From contig LJUJ01000015.1 in NCBI GenBank assembly GCA_001303785.1, positions 1 through 50,085 of the forward strand: 50,085 bases of DNA, written 5' to 3'. Shown here in pieces: positions 8,775 through 16,898 of the stretch. How positions within the stretch are numbered: the stretch's first letter is position 1; each line of letters starts with the position of its first letter. The DNA comes from Caldifarciminota bacterium SM23_42. GTDB taxonomy: Bacteria > Hydrothermota > Tepidihabitantia > SM23-42. The notes under the pieces were generated by a model, which worked only from the letters and a program-made list of their open reading frames with translations, searched no databases and was not told the origin of the DNA. Made by a program: the position numbers and the translations under genes.

Positions 8775-9180
8775 TTATCTAACCTTTACCACTTTCTGCG
8801 TCACTACGTCATCAACTTCAATGAAGTAGACACCCTGGGTCATTTTGGCAGGATCGACCACCCTTCCCGTGATGTCAAAAACTTTACATTTCTTGCCCTT
8901 GGGTAATTGAAGAGGTTCACGGAAGGTGTTCGTGTTTCTCAATGGGTTTAACAATAGGTTGCTCCTCAACGCCAACCCACTGCACAGAATCTGTGAGCCA
9001 CGGTGTGAAATCGACGTAATTGCTAACTGTATCACCTAACCCCTCCTGGATTGGTTGAGTGATAACGACCCGATGGATCCCCCCACCAGTTAGAATCAGC
9101 GTCGACGGTAACACCGAATGTAGGTTACACGCCCCATAGCAATCTGTAAATGGTGAAAATCTGTCAAAAGGTCCTTTATT
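8775..9180 (-). pseudogene. Decayed beta-helix surface protein, 3' fragment
   Basis: Three minus-strand frames must be joined to read one protein. The first gives SNWWGDPSGRYHSTNPGG (about 9095-9045), a beta-helix signature. The second continues with LGDTVSNYVDFTPWL (about 9040-8990). The third ends in a Por/T9SS-like sorting domain with VFDITGRVVDP and GVYFIEVDD, terminating at 8775. In intact relatives these three blocks are consecutive, so at least two frameshifts have occurred, and the upstream two thirds of the gene is missing. The intact beta-helix gene 1 kb away (10142-11710) belongs to a similar class of protein but lacks the NWWGDPSG block. Confidence 0.75.
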
Positions 9181-9817
9181 TTTTCTTCGCAATGTAATCG
9201 ATATATACTTGTTTTATTTTCCTACCATACCATAGTTTTTCGATCAGCCTTTTCTCCTTGCGAATGATTTCGAAATTTCTGAAATATATATCGGCCTCAT
9301 TGTCTTTGAAGTGCGAAAACCGCTTACTCCTCAGGAGAAGAGTAAAATCATCTCTACGAAAAGGCTGCCTATCAGGATCATCCACAGATAGAAAATTCAC
9401 AAAGCAAAGTCCATGTGGCCTTAACACCCTTTGTATTTCACCCATGGCAACTGCAATATCGGGTTTAGTCATGAAGTCAATGGCATTATAAGAATAGACA
9501 AAACTGAACAATCTATTTTTAAACGGAATCTGGCGCATATCTCCCCGAATAATGTTTAATGGGATATCATTCTTTTTACAGAACCTATTGGCATTAGCTA
9601 GTGCCTTCTTCTCAAGTTCAATGCCATAGGTTTTATACCCATATTGATAGAATAGAAACAGCGGGGGAGACCGATCCTTGTGTGATCCTGCGCCACAATC
9701 CAAAATTGTTTTTTTAAGTCGAGTGGTATTACATTGCCTCAAAAACTCATAGAGAGGCGTTGCCCAAATAATATCCGGTGCAGAGAATAGTTTTTTTTTG
9801 AACTTTTTTTGTTTCAT
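9176..9817 (-). CDS. Class I SAM-dependent methyltransferase
   Basis: The 213-residue protein has a Rossmann-type methyltransferase core: motif I is ILDCGAGSH (near residue 38) and the acidic residue ending strand 2 is in YGIELE. Motif II/post-II follows as GDMRQIPF then FSFVYSYNAIDF, and there is a long C-terminal part rich in Lys and Arg. The substrate is unknown. The coding sequence is visibly richer in A and T than its neighbours and uses many AAA and TTT codons. It lies between a decayed gene and a gene-free stretch, which could mean recent acquisition. A promoter lies about 115 bp upstream (9933-9960). Confidence 0.75.
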   Translation of the reverse strand: MKQKKFKKKLFSAPDIIWATPLYEFLRQCNTTRLKKTILDCGAGSHKDRSPPLFLFYQYGYKTYGIELEKKALANANRFCKKNDIPLNIIRGDMRQIPFKNRLFSFVYSYNAIDFMTKPDIAVAMGEIQRVLRPHGLCFVNFLSVDDPDRQPFRRDDFTLLLRSKRFSHFKDNEADIYFRNFEIIRKEKRLIEKLWYGRKIKQVYIDYIAKKK

Positions 9818-10141
9818 TTAATAATCTAAAAAATAAAAATGCTCGTGATTATCGATATTTGCCCTGTGTCGAAGAAATCTTCTTTGTATCCACCGTAATG
9901 TGTAGCATGTATTTTCATTTTTACCCTATCCGATTATCCTGAATTTTGTGACAATGTCAAGCTGACGGTATCGAGTTCACCGGAATATCGTCCATCTCGC
10001 AAGGAGGTAATAGACAACAAACAGGCACAAAAAAGGAAAGCTCAATATTAGCATTTTGCAGAGCATTATAAATGCTAACTCTGGAATATATATATCGAAG
10101 TAGGTCGCGGTTTTGTAGCCCGCAGATCCTTTATACAATAG
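9818..10141. other. AT-rich gap without a gene
   Basis: This 324-bp stretch contains the promoter at 9933-9960 and the downstream region of the beta-helix gene. I see no open reading frame with recognisable features and no clear terminator. Confidence 0.5.
9933..9960 (-). promoter_or_regulatory. Putative promoter for the methyltransferase gene
   Basis: On the minus strand TTGACA (9955-9960), a 16-bp spacer and GATAAT (9933-9938) point towards the methyltransferase gene, leaving a leader of about 109 nt. Confidence 0.55.
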
Positions 10142-11710
10142 CTATTTGATTACAAAAAATTTCCCAATATGTATCTCGTTGGTCGACTCACTATGTATGC
10201 AGTAGAAATAAACGCCGCACGGAATCGTACTTGTATTTACTTCATATATGTCTTGTATAATCGAACCGGAGTCATGAATCAATCGCCCCGCGCTATTGTA
10301 TATTCGTATTACACTGCCCGGTGCAATTTTTCTGAATGATATCGTATTTTTCGCGATTATTGAGTACGTTTGTGATAAGTAGGCAGGAATTGAAGACTCG
10401 GTCTCTTTAACTCCTGTGTAGATTTCCTTAAAACCCTCCTGTATTTGCCAGCCGGGATTTGTGTTCTGGGACCACTCGTAGGCACCAACGTCCCATAAGG
10501 CATTCACTGGGCGAGACCACCAGTTGAAGTCGTCACTCGGCGCGTTGTACGCAGAAGTACCCGAATCGATAAGCGTAGCAGTATTCAGCGGATAGAGGTC
10601 AACAGCCCCAGGTGTGACGCTGGGATTTACAAATTCCTGCGCGGGCGGACTGCCCAGGGTCGAACCACTCACCTGTGACTGTCCATAGTGCCGGTTATAC
10701 GCCACACATCCTGGACCGATCCCGTCAGGCGCCTGAATCGCGCTCTGACCAAGATCATCCTGATAGCATGAATTGTTGATGCATACCATCTCGCCCGTGG
10801 CAATGTTCCAATCATCAAGCCTGAGACAAGTCGCGCTACAATGATAGATTGTATTGTTGCGTAAATAAAGGTCTTCCATGCCCCAACCGCCATAGTTACG
10901 CACGTTTATGCCAAAGACACACTCGAATACAATATTATTATCAATATCGGTCTGCCCTACAGCAAATATACCTTCAGAGCAATTCCATATGACATTACGC
11001 TGTACTATGTTATTGTCCGCGGCACTTGCCTGATCAGTCTTATACAAGACAATACCCGCTTCATCACAATTGTAGACAACATTGTCCTGAATAACATTTG
11101 AATACGTCCCACGTTTGAACTGAATTCCTTTATGCGGATGACAGTCATGCACCCAATTAAACTCAACAATACAATGATGCACTGGGGACAACCCGTCATG
11201 GTTGCCCAGATACATACCCTCACCAACATCGCTGATGTCATGTATATGGCAGTAGCGTACAGTCAAATACGAGAATGTATTGTTTCCTGGATTGGCGCTT
11301 ATGCCAACACCTGTGATATCATGAATATCTAAATCTTCGATAGTAAAATGGTGACTAGTCGTCCTGAATTTTATGCCGTCAACTCCGGAGCCAGTATTCG
11401 AACTGGTTATTTCAAAACCTCTGAACTCAATATAACTGGAATTGTAAACGTCGACAACGTTATCGTAGGCAGTACCGTTAATTACAACATTATCACTTTG
11501 CTCCGTTATGACGATCCAACTCACGGTAGTACCCGCTCTGTCCTGTATGTTCCAGTTCATATCGTACCACCCCGGAAGTACGAGCAAAGTATCTCCAGCT
11601 TGGAGCAAATTCGTATAATTCTGAATTTCTGATGCAGTACTCGCCGTGTAGGTATCTGCCCAAACAGATATGAACAAGAAAGGGGTACAGAAAATAATGA
11701 AATACTTCAT
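10142..11710 (-). CDS. Secreted right-handed beta-helix protein with sorting domain
   Basis: The 522-residue protein has a cleavable signal peptide (about residues 1-18, ending V-W-A). Next comes a parallel beta-helix (about 30-330) with many short turns of the form N.I..C.I..C, as in pectate-lyase, chondroitinase-B and NosD folds. The last 75 residues are a Por/T9SS-like C-terminal domain (IRIYNSAGRLIHD, then IPCGVYFYCI). The opening resembles the PL6 group, but I cannot identify catalytic residues with certainty, so enzyme or adhesin are both possible. It starts 26 bp after the thyX stop and is probably the last gene of the GGGP synthase-pur operon. Location is predicted to be the cell surface or outside. 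Confidence 0.75.
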   Translation of the reverse strand: MKYFIIFCTPFLFISVWADTYTASTASEIQNYTNLLQAGDTLLVLPGWYDMNWNIQDRAGTTVSWIVITEQSDNVVINGTAYDNVVDVYNSSYIEFRGFEITSSNTGSGVDGIKFRTTSHHFTIEDLDIHDITGVGISANPGNNTFSYLTVRYCHIHDISDVGEGMYLGNHDGLSPVHHCIVEFNWVHDCHPHKGIQFKRGTYSNVIQDNVVYNCDEAGIVLYKTDQASAADNNIVQRNVIWNCSEGIFAVGQTDIDNNIVFECVFGINVRNYGGWGMEDLYLRNNTIYHCSATCLRLDDWNIATGEMVCINNSCYQDDLGQSAIQAPDGIGPGCVAYNRHYGQSQVSGSTLGSPPAQEFVNPSVTPGAVDLYPLNTATLIDSGTSAYNAPSDDFNWWSRPVNALWDVGAYEWSQNTNPGWQIQEGFKEIYTGVKETESSIPAYLSQTYSIIAKNTISFRKIAPGSVIRIYNSAGRLIHDSGSIIQDIYEVNTSTIPCGVYFYCIHSESTNEIHIGKFFVIK

Positions 11711-11736
11711 TAACGACTTTTTTAAGACCGAAATAA

Positions 11737-13218
11737 TTAAGGAACTGGTACCTGCCTTACTTTCGGAAAACGACCATATAAACGTCGATAGACTTGAGGA
11801 TAGTCAGATTTCCCACCCAGGAGCAGGGTTGTAATGGGCAACGCACGCTTTGCCAAGGCTGACATTTTATGCGCCTTGTCTCGGATATCCCACTGAGCAG
11901 TCGGATCCTCGCGCAGCCGCGAAACGTGGTACAATTCCCTCAAGTTTACCTTCATGAGCACCCGGCGCCGGTGCGCATTGGTAAGGATGTAGCTGCCGAT
12001 ACCAGGTCGGGTATTCTCTATTTTGTAGTATAATTCGTCCACCCCCTTAATTAACTCAAGGAATCTTTCCTCTTCGTCGACCTCTTTAATCGATTCCGGC
12101 ACCGTGATCCCTAAGCGCGGGTCATAATCACTCCACGTGATAGATGCCATGCGATGACGCTTCAGCTGACCAAAACAGCCGCCTGACACCACAAGCGCAT
12201 AGCTGAGGTCTGCGTACTCAAATTCCCTGAGCACAACGTCATAGAGTTCAAGGTGCGCACATGCTTTCTTGAAAAGCTCTATTCGTTTCTTTTTTGACAT
12301 TTTCTTTACCGACCGTAGACACGAATCATAATTTCCATGCGAGGACTTGAAGACAAACGCAGCCAGAATTCTGCTATCGCCATCAGCAGTATGGCCAACC
12401 AATTCAACGTCCGAATCATTTCTCACGGTCTGCACGGCCAGCATTTTTCGACATTGTCTCTCTATTTCTCCATATGTTTTCTTGTCGTAATCATTGGCTT
12501 CGTAGAACAAAATAATCGAGGGTGCGACCCTCTTCACAAGCTTAAACAGCTTCTCGCCTAGCTCACGCACCTCGCCGAGCGGGTGTGAGGCAAACCTTCT
12601 TATCATTAACTCAATATTCCTGGCATTAACGGTCGCCCCAACCTGGGTCTGGGTTGCCAGAGAAAGGATATAGCGAGCATCTTCTTTGGCCAAATTTTCA
12701 AGAAGCCGCTTGTCCTGGCGTTCCTTGGTTAGTGCCGCTAATTTCTCAAAGTTGTGTTTCTTGATTTTATCAAACAGACGCACATATAATTCGTTCTGCT
12801 GCCGGATGATACTGCGGAATTCTTTGCGCAATTGTCTATCCTGCAATTCCCGGGGCACAAGATAATCGCCCTTCAGGGTCACGTAGCGTTGTGATTTCTC
12901 CGTATACGAGCATAATCGGAATCTCTCGAATTCTTCAATCGCCCTCCGTGAGATACCGATGATGTCGAAATTGAAAACCGCGTGCTCGGCAACAGAGTGA
13001 TGTCCCATCTCAAAAATAATCGTGCGATTCGATTTTCTTGCCCTTGCCACCTCGCGCCTTGATATTTCTCTTAAAACATCAACTGGTTTTGGACTTCGGC
13101 TTATGCGCGCGTACGCGGCCGATATCGACTCGGGGGTCAAAAGTGTTCTACGTTGCTTGTACTCCTTCAACGCATCAAGATCTACGTTGTAGCCGGCGAG
13201 TATCAAGCGCATCTTCAT
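11737..13218 (-). CDS. thyX: Tandem-domain flavin-dependent thymidylate synthase
   Basis: ThyX makes dTMP from dUMP using methylene-tetrahydrofolate, FAD and NADPH. Most ThyX proteins are about 220-250 residues; this one is 493 and holds two ThyX domains. Domain 1 (about 1-240) has GHHSVAEH (72-79) and the motif RFR..SYTEKSQRY (99-112), with the usual central His replaced by Phe100. It continues to NARNIELMIRR. Domain 2 (about 260-493) keeps RHR (354-356), but the Ser normally ten residues on is Asp364; it also keeps NLRELYHVSRL and AQWDIR. The active-site motif is thus split between the halves. Double-length ThyX is, as I recall, also known in chlamydiae. It shares ATGA with the upstream gene. 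Confidence 0.88.
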   Translation of the reverse strand: MKMRLILAGYNVDLDALKEYKQRRTLLTPESISAAYARISRSPKPVDVLREISRREVARARKSNRTIIFEMGHHSVAEHAVFNFDIIGISRRAIEEFERFRLCSYTEKSQRYVTLKGDYLVPRELQDRQLRKEFRSIIRQQNELYVRLFDKIKKHNFEKLAALTKERQDKRLLENLAKEDARYILSLATQTQVGATVNARNIELMIRRFASHPLGEVRELGEKLFKLVKRVAPSIILFYEANDYDKKTYGEIERQCRKMLAVQTVRNDSDVELVGHTADGDSRILAAFVFKSSHGNYDSCLRSVKKMSKKKRIELFKKACAHLELYDVVLREFEYADLSYALVVSGGCFGQLKRHRMASITWSDYDPRLGITVPESIKEVDEEERFLELIKGVDELYYKIENTRPGIGSYILTNAHRRRVLMKVNLRELYHVSRLREDPTAQWDIRDKAHKMSALAKRALPITTLLLGGKSDYPQVYRRLYGRFPKVRQVPVP

Positions 13219-14297
13219 CGATGCCCTCTATTGAATCTACCCGCTATGTCTCTGGCCACCTGTTTCAACGCAGGTAGCATCTTCTTGGCCGCCAAATGGT
13301 AGGCACTAAGATCCCTGCCCACCGGGTCAGGCACCTCATTATACCCAGTCTTACGCTTATATTCCCTGAGCATAAATGTCTTTACTACCGCATCCGGATT
13401 GATTTCAAGAACGGCTTCGTAGTTTTTGTACTCCATTACTAGAATCAGATCTGCCCAATCGACCAATTCTCTATTCAGTGATCTCGTTTGATGACGATCT
13501 ATAGAACCACCGTATTCTCTGACAACTTGCTTGGCATAATGTGCTGCTGTCAAACCACCCATCGCAATAGTCCCAGCAGACTGCACTTCGCAGTATTTTC
13601 GGTCAACCAGGGTCTTGAATATGCCCTCGGCCATCGGGCTTCGGCACGTGTTACCACTACACACGAAAAGCACATTGAACTTCAAATCCCTGGTAAGCAT
13701 TAACTTGCGGCCATAGACCTTCTCAATTTGGAGAATCGGAATCATTCCTTTGCGCTTTACCACAGGTGGGGTAGCCACAAGATCAACTACGGTAGAGGGC
13801 GTTGAGTATAGCATACCTCCATCAATGACCAAGGAAACCTCGGTGAAATGCTCAATGATATCATAGGGTGATGTTAATGATGGCTCGCCCGATATGTTGG
13901 CACTGGTCACGGCTAGAGGATTTTGGTATGTGTTCAACAAGCGGATCACGAAATCGTGCTGAGGAATACGAATACCTGCTTTATCTTCGACCAACGGCAG
14001 TGAAATACCTGCTCGTTTCTTCAATATTGCGGTCAGGGGTCCGGGTATGAAAAAATCGATAATTCGTCTCTTACTAATGACGACGTATTTCTCAACTGCA
14101 CTCTTAGGCATGAAAAAAGTAAATGGTTTATCTTTCCGATGTTTCAATCCGATGAGCCTGCTCACCGCGCCTTCATTTGCGCAATCAACCGCAAGGCCAT
14201 ATACAGTATCTGTAGGTATGGCAATGACCCCGCCTTTCTTAAGAGTCAATACTATGCGATTGATGGATTTATGGACCTCGTCGATTTTGATAATCAT
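13215..14297 (-). CDS. TsaC/Sua5 threonylcarbamoyl-AMP synthase fused to LMW phosphatase
   Basis: Residues 1-200 are a YrdC/Sua5-type L-threonylcarbamoyladenylate synthase, with IPTDTVYGLAVD near residue 27, PGPLTAIL near 85, and LAVTSANISGEPS near 129. It provides the activated intermediate for the t6A base of ANN-reading tRNAs. Residues 207-360 are a low-molecular-weight protein tyrosine/arginine phosphatase with the P-loop CSGNTCRS (Cys213, Arg219) and the general acid in VPDPVG (Asp324). Both active sites look intact. In Bacillus the equivalents ywlC and ywlE are near neighbours, so this is a fusion of a known gene pair. The stop overlaps the thyX start by 4 bp. Confidence 0.9.
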   Translation of the reverse strand: MIIKIDEVHKSINRIVLTLKKGGVIAIPTDTVYGLAVDCANEGAVSRLIGLKHRKDKPFTFFMPKSAVEKYVVISKRRIIDFFIPGPLTAILKKRAGISLPLVEDKAGIRIPQHDFVIRLLNTYQNPLAVTSANISGEPSLTSPYDIIEHFTEVSLVIDGGMLYSTPSTVVDLVATPPVVKRKGMIPILQIEKVYGRKLMLTRDLKFNVLFVCSGNTCRSPMAEGIFKTLVDRKYCEVQSAGTIAMGGLTAAHYAKQVVREYGGSIDRHQTRSLNRELVDWADLILVMEYKNYEAVLEINPDAVVKTFMLREYKRKTGYNEVPDPVGRDLSAYHLAAKKMLPALKQVARDIAGRFNRGHR

Positions 14298-14326
14298 AAA
14301 GAATCAAGAATCTGACTGAGTTTTTA

Positions 14327-14734
14327 TTATCTTGTAAGTTGTTTGTACAAACGACTGGCAAACAGCGCCGCGTTTTTGGCTCCTGACCGACCTATGCCAA
14401 AGGTTGCCACCGGCACCCCAGAGGGCATCTGGGCAATCGAAAGCAGTGAATCTAGCCCCCCCAGGGTTGATGCCGGAAGGGGAACACCAAGAACCGGGAT
14501 GTCAGTCATGGAAGCAATGAATCCGGGCAGATGTGCTGCTAAACCAGCGCCAGCAATGATTGCCACCACACCTTCATCCTTTGCCTTGGCGATCAATTCT
14601 CTGATCTTGTCCGGCTCGCGGTGGGCAGAATGAATGAATCTATCATACGGGACAGATTCTTTTTTTAATACTTCTTCAGCAACAGACATCGTCTCAATGT
14701 CTGATTTACTCCCCATGAACACCCAAATCTTCAT
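14327..14734 (-). CDS. purE: N5-CAIR mutase PurE
   Basis: PurE catalyses the carboxy-shift that gives carboxyaminoimidazole ribonucleotide in purine synthesis. Family blocks are GSKSDIETM (residues 8-16), SAHREPDKI (36-44), AGAGLAAHLPG (61-71) and the substrate loop GVPLPASTLGGLDSLLSIAQMP. At 135 residues it is about 25-30 shorter than usual: it stops right after the NAALFA helix and lacks the C-terminal helix. It overlaps purD by 4 bp (ATGA) and precedes the TsaC fusion by 29 bp. PurK is not visible, so the class (mutase or carboxylase) is inferred only from similarity to class I enzymes. Confidence 0.9.
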   Translation of the reverse strand: MKIWVFMGSKSDIETMSVAEEVLKKESVPYDRFIHSAHREPDKIRELIAKAKDEGVVAIIAGAGLAAHLPGFIASMTDIPVLGVPLPASTLGGLDSLLSIAQMPSGVPVATFGIGRSGAKNAALFASRLYKQLTR

Positions 14735-16017
14735 TTTCGCCTCTTCCGTTTCATTTTTTTCATGCCGGTATTACCAATATCCTTTCTATAATACATCCCC
14801 TTGAAACTTATCTTCTTAATCTCCTCGTAAGCCTTCTGCTTGGCAACTTTCAAATTATCATGTACCCTGACGACATTCATTACTCGACCTGATGCCGTGA
14901 CCAGCTTTGAATCTTCCATTCTAGTGCCGGCATGAAAGAGCAGTGTCCTGGAATCCAATTTCTGTTTGAACGAGATTTCTTCACCGATACGGTAATCTGT
15001 AGGATAACCGGCCGATGCCAGTACCACACAGAGTGACCACTGGTTCTTCGCCTTTAGAGGTTCGTCAGAGAGTTTTCCTTCGGCTGCCGCGACCATGGCA
15101 CTCAACAGATCACCTTCAACCAAGGGCAGAATCACCTGCGCCTCAGGATCCCCAAACCGGCAATTGAACTCTAAAACCTTGGGCCCGGTCGAGGTCAGAA
15201 TCAAACCTGCGTACAGAACGCCCTTATAATCCAAACCCTGATCCCGCATCGAGAGAACTGTCGGCTGAATTATCACGTTTTCAATAATATTTGATATACG
15301 CTTGTTCGTCGGATAAGGTGCATAAGCACCCATGCCTCCGGTATTCGGTCCGCGATTGCGGTCGTATAGCTTTTTGTGATCCTGCGCAGACGGCAGATAG
15401 GTGATCGAGACGCCATCCGTGAGCACAAACACCGACGCCTCTTGCCCGGTCAGAAACTCCTCCACCACTATGCGATTGCCGGCCTCGCCGAGTCTATGCT
15501 GCACCAGTATTTCGTCGATGATCTTCTCATACGCGCGTTTATTGTTAGCCGCGAATACGCCCTTTCCCCCGGCTAACCCGGATGCTTTCACGATTACCGG
15601 AAACTTGTTTACGGTCTTGGTGTATTTTAGAGCCTCGGAGGCGGTTTCGTAGATTTGAAACCTGGGTGCTGGGATGCCAAACTTGCCCATGAATTCGCGG
15701 GCGAATGACTTGTCCGCCTCGATGCGACTCGCGTTCTTGTTGGGCCCGAATATTTTGAGCCCGGCGTCTTCAAATTCATCAACGATACCCATGGCCAGGG
15801 GCAACTCTGGACCGACAACGGTGAAGTCAATTTTCTTCTCCCCGGCAAAGCGTAGCAAGCCCGGTATGTCTGACGCGAGGATATCAACACATGTAGCGAC
15901 TTCTGCAATGCCTGGATTGCCTGGTGCGACATAGGTTTTCCTAACTCTTTTTGCTTTACTCAATTTCCAGGCAAGGGCATGTTCTCGGCCACCTCCACCG
16001 ACAACCAAAATCCTCAT
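14731..16017 (-). CDS. purD: Phosphoribosylamine-glycine ligase
   Basis: PurD (GARS) joins glycine to phosphoribosylamine with ATP in de novo purine synthesis. The 428-residue protein shows the N-terminal GGGGREHALAWKL block and VGPELPLAMGIVDEF. The ATP-grasp core follows with VKASGLAGGKGV, DHKKLYDRNRGPNTGGMGAY and EFNCRFGDPEAQ, all typical. Length matches single-domain PurD. I chose ATG 16017, because GGAG lies six bases upstream, over the GTG one codon earlier. The start overlaps the stop of the GGGP synthase gene (TGATG). A strongly basic tail (KKMKRKRRK) at the C terminus is unusual. Confidence 0.95.
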   Translation of the reverse strand: MRILVVGGGGREHALAWKLSKAKRVRKTYVAPGNPGIAEVATCVDILASDIPGLLRFAGEKKIDFTVVGPELPLAMGIVDEFEDAGLKIFGPNKNASRIEADKSFAREFMGKFGIPAPRFQIYETASEALKYTKTVNKFPVIVKASGLAGGKGVFAANNKRAYEKIIDEILVQHRLGEAGNRIVVEEFLTGQEASVFVLTDGVSITYLPSAQDHKKLYDRNRGPNTGGMGAYAPYPTNKRISNIIENVIIQPTVLSMRDQGLDYKGVLYAGLILTSTGPKVLEFNCRFGDPEAQVILPLVEGDLLSAMVAAAEGKLSDEPLKAKNQWSLCVVLASAGYPTDYRIGEEISFKQKLDSRTLLFHAGTRMEDSKLVTASGRVMNVVRVHDNLKVAKQKAYEEIKKISFKGMYYRKDIGNTGMKKMKRKRRK

Positions 16018-16742
16018 CACAATCTCCTCATGATTCCTTCGAATTGCTCCTTGGACCGTTCAATAATGCTACCCAAAACTACAAAATCTGCGCCTGCGTC
16101 AAAGCTTTTCCTTACCTCGTCATAATCTCGGAGCCCACCGCCAACAATCAGCGGGATGTTGATGGTTTCCCTAACCTTCTTGACCATTCCGCTAGGTACG
16201 GGATTCTTGGCGCCACTTCCTGCCTCTAGGTAAATGTACTTCATGCCGAAATATTGACCAGCCAAAGCGTGCGCAACTGCGATTTCATACTTGGAACGGG
16301 GGATCGGTTTTGTATTCGAAATATACTCAACCGTCGTGCAGTTCCCAGATTCAACGAGTATGTAGCCGACAGGAATAACCTCGAGGTTACATTCTTTGAT
16401 GAGAAATACTGCCTTAACCTGCTCACCAATGAGGAACTCCGAATTTCGGCCACTCAATAGGGATAGAAAAAATATCGCGTCCGCGCGGGGACACACTTGA
16501 TGAGACCCACCCGGGAACAAAATGACCGGGCATTCTGTGTTGTCCTTGACAGCACATACGAATTTTTCAAAATGTGGCGACACCAGTAGTGAAGACCCAA
16601 TGAGGACTCCTTTTACACCATTATCACACACTTGTTTGGTCAATGTACCGACTTCTTCTACGGATACCCGATCCGGGTCGAAAAGAGCTAGAACCCCGGG
16701 CTTTGATTTTTCGAGATGGTCATAGACTGATTTGGATGTCAT
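16017..16742 (-). CDS. Geranylgeranylglyceryl phosphate synthase (PcrB/GGGPS family)
   Basis: This TIM-barrel prenyltransferase family joins sn-glycerol-1-phosphate to a polyprenyl diphosphate through an ether bond, the first committed step of archaeal lipids. The 241-residue protein has LFDPDRV near residue 21 and the GVLIGSSLL block. FPGGSHQVCPRADAIFFLS follows, then YIYLEAGSGAKNPVP (phosphate and prenyl binding) and IVGGGLRDYDEVR with AGADFVVLGSIIE. Length and the FPG..H motif resemble the longer bacterial/archaeal group II enzymes rather than Bacillus PcrB, but this needs a tree. It is first in a five-gene operon with purine, tRNA-modification and thymidylate genes. Product chain length and use cannot be read from sequence. 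Confidence 0.88.
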   Translation of the reverse strand: MTSKSVYDHLEKSKPGVLALFDPDRVSVEEVGTLTKQVCDNGVKGVLIGSSLLVSPHFEKFVCAVKDNTECPVILFPGGSHQVCPRADAIFFLSLLSGRNSEFLIGEQVKAVFLIKECNLEVIPVGYILVESGNCTTVEYISNTKPIPRSKYEIAVAHALAGQYFGMKYIYLEAGSGAKNPVPSGMVKKVRETINIPLIVGGGLRDYDEVRKSFDAGADFVVLGSIIERSKEQFEGIMRRL

Positions 16743-16750
16743 ACTCGCAG

Positions 16751-16778
16751 ATTATACTTGGCTGGACAGAAAAATCAA
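16751..16778 (-). promoter_or_regulatory. GGGPS operon promoter, short or no leader
   Basis: On the minus strand TTGATT (16773-16778), a 16-bp spacer and a perfect TATAAT (16751-16756) lie eight bases before the ATG at 16742. The mRNA leader would be zero to two nucleotides, and there is no Shine-Dalgarno site. Confidence 0.6.
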
Positions 16779-16855
16779 GGGGGAAAGGCCACATCCACTG
16801 ATCAGCAAACTCGCAGAACCCATGGCGGCTTCCCACGTGATGGCCACTACGCAAT

Positions 16856-16882
16856 TGACAAAAACAGGCTACATACTATAAT
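16856..16882 (+). promoter_or_regulatory. Promoter of the Asp-box protein gene
   Basis: TTGACA (16856-16861) and TATAAT (16877-16882) are separated by 15 bp, slightly short. A Shine-Dalgarno GGAGG sits at 16890-16894 before ATG 16899, so this gene has a short leader of about ten bases and canonical initiation. Confidence 0.65.
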
Positions 16883-16898
16883 ATCATTGGAGGATTAA

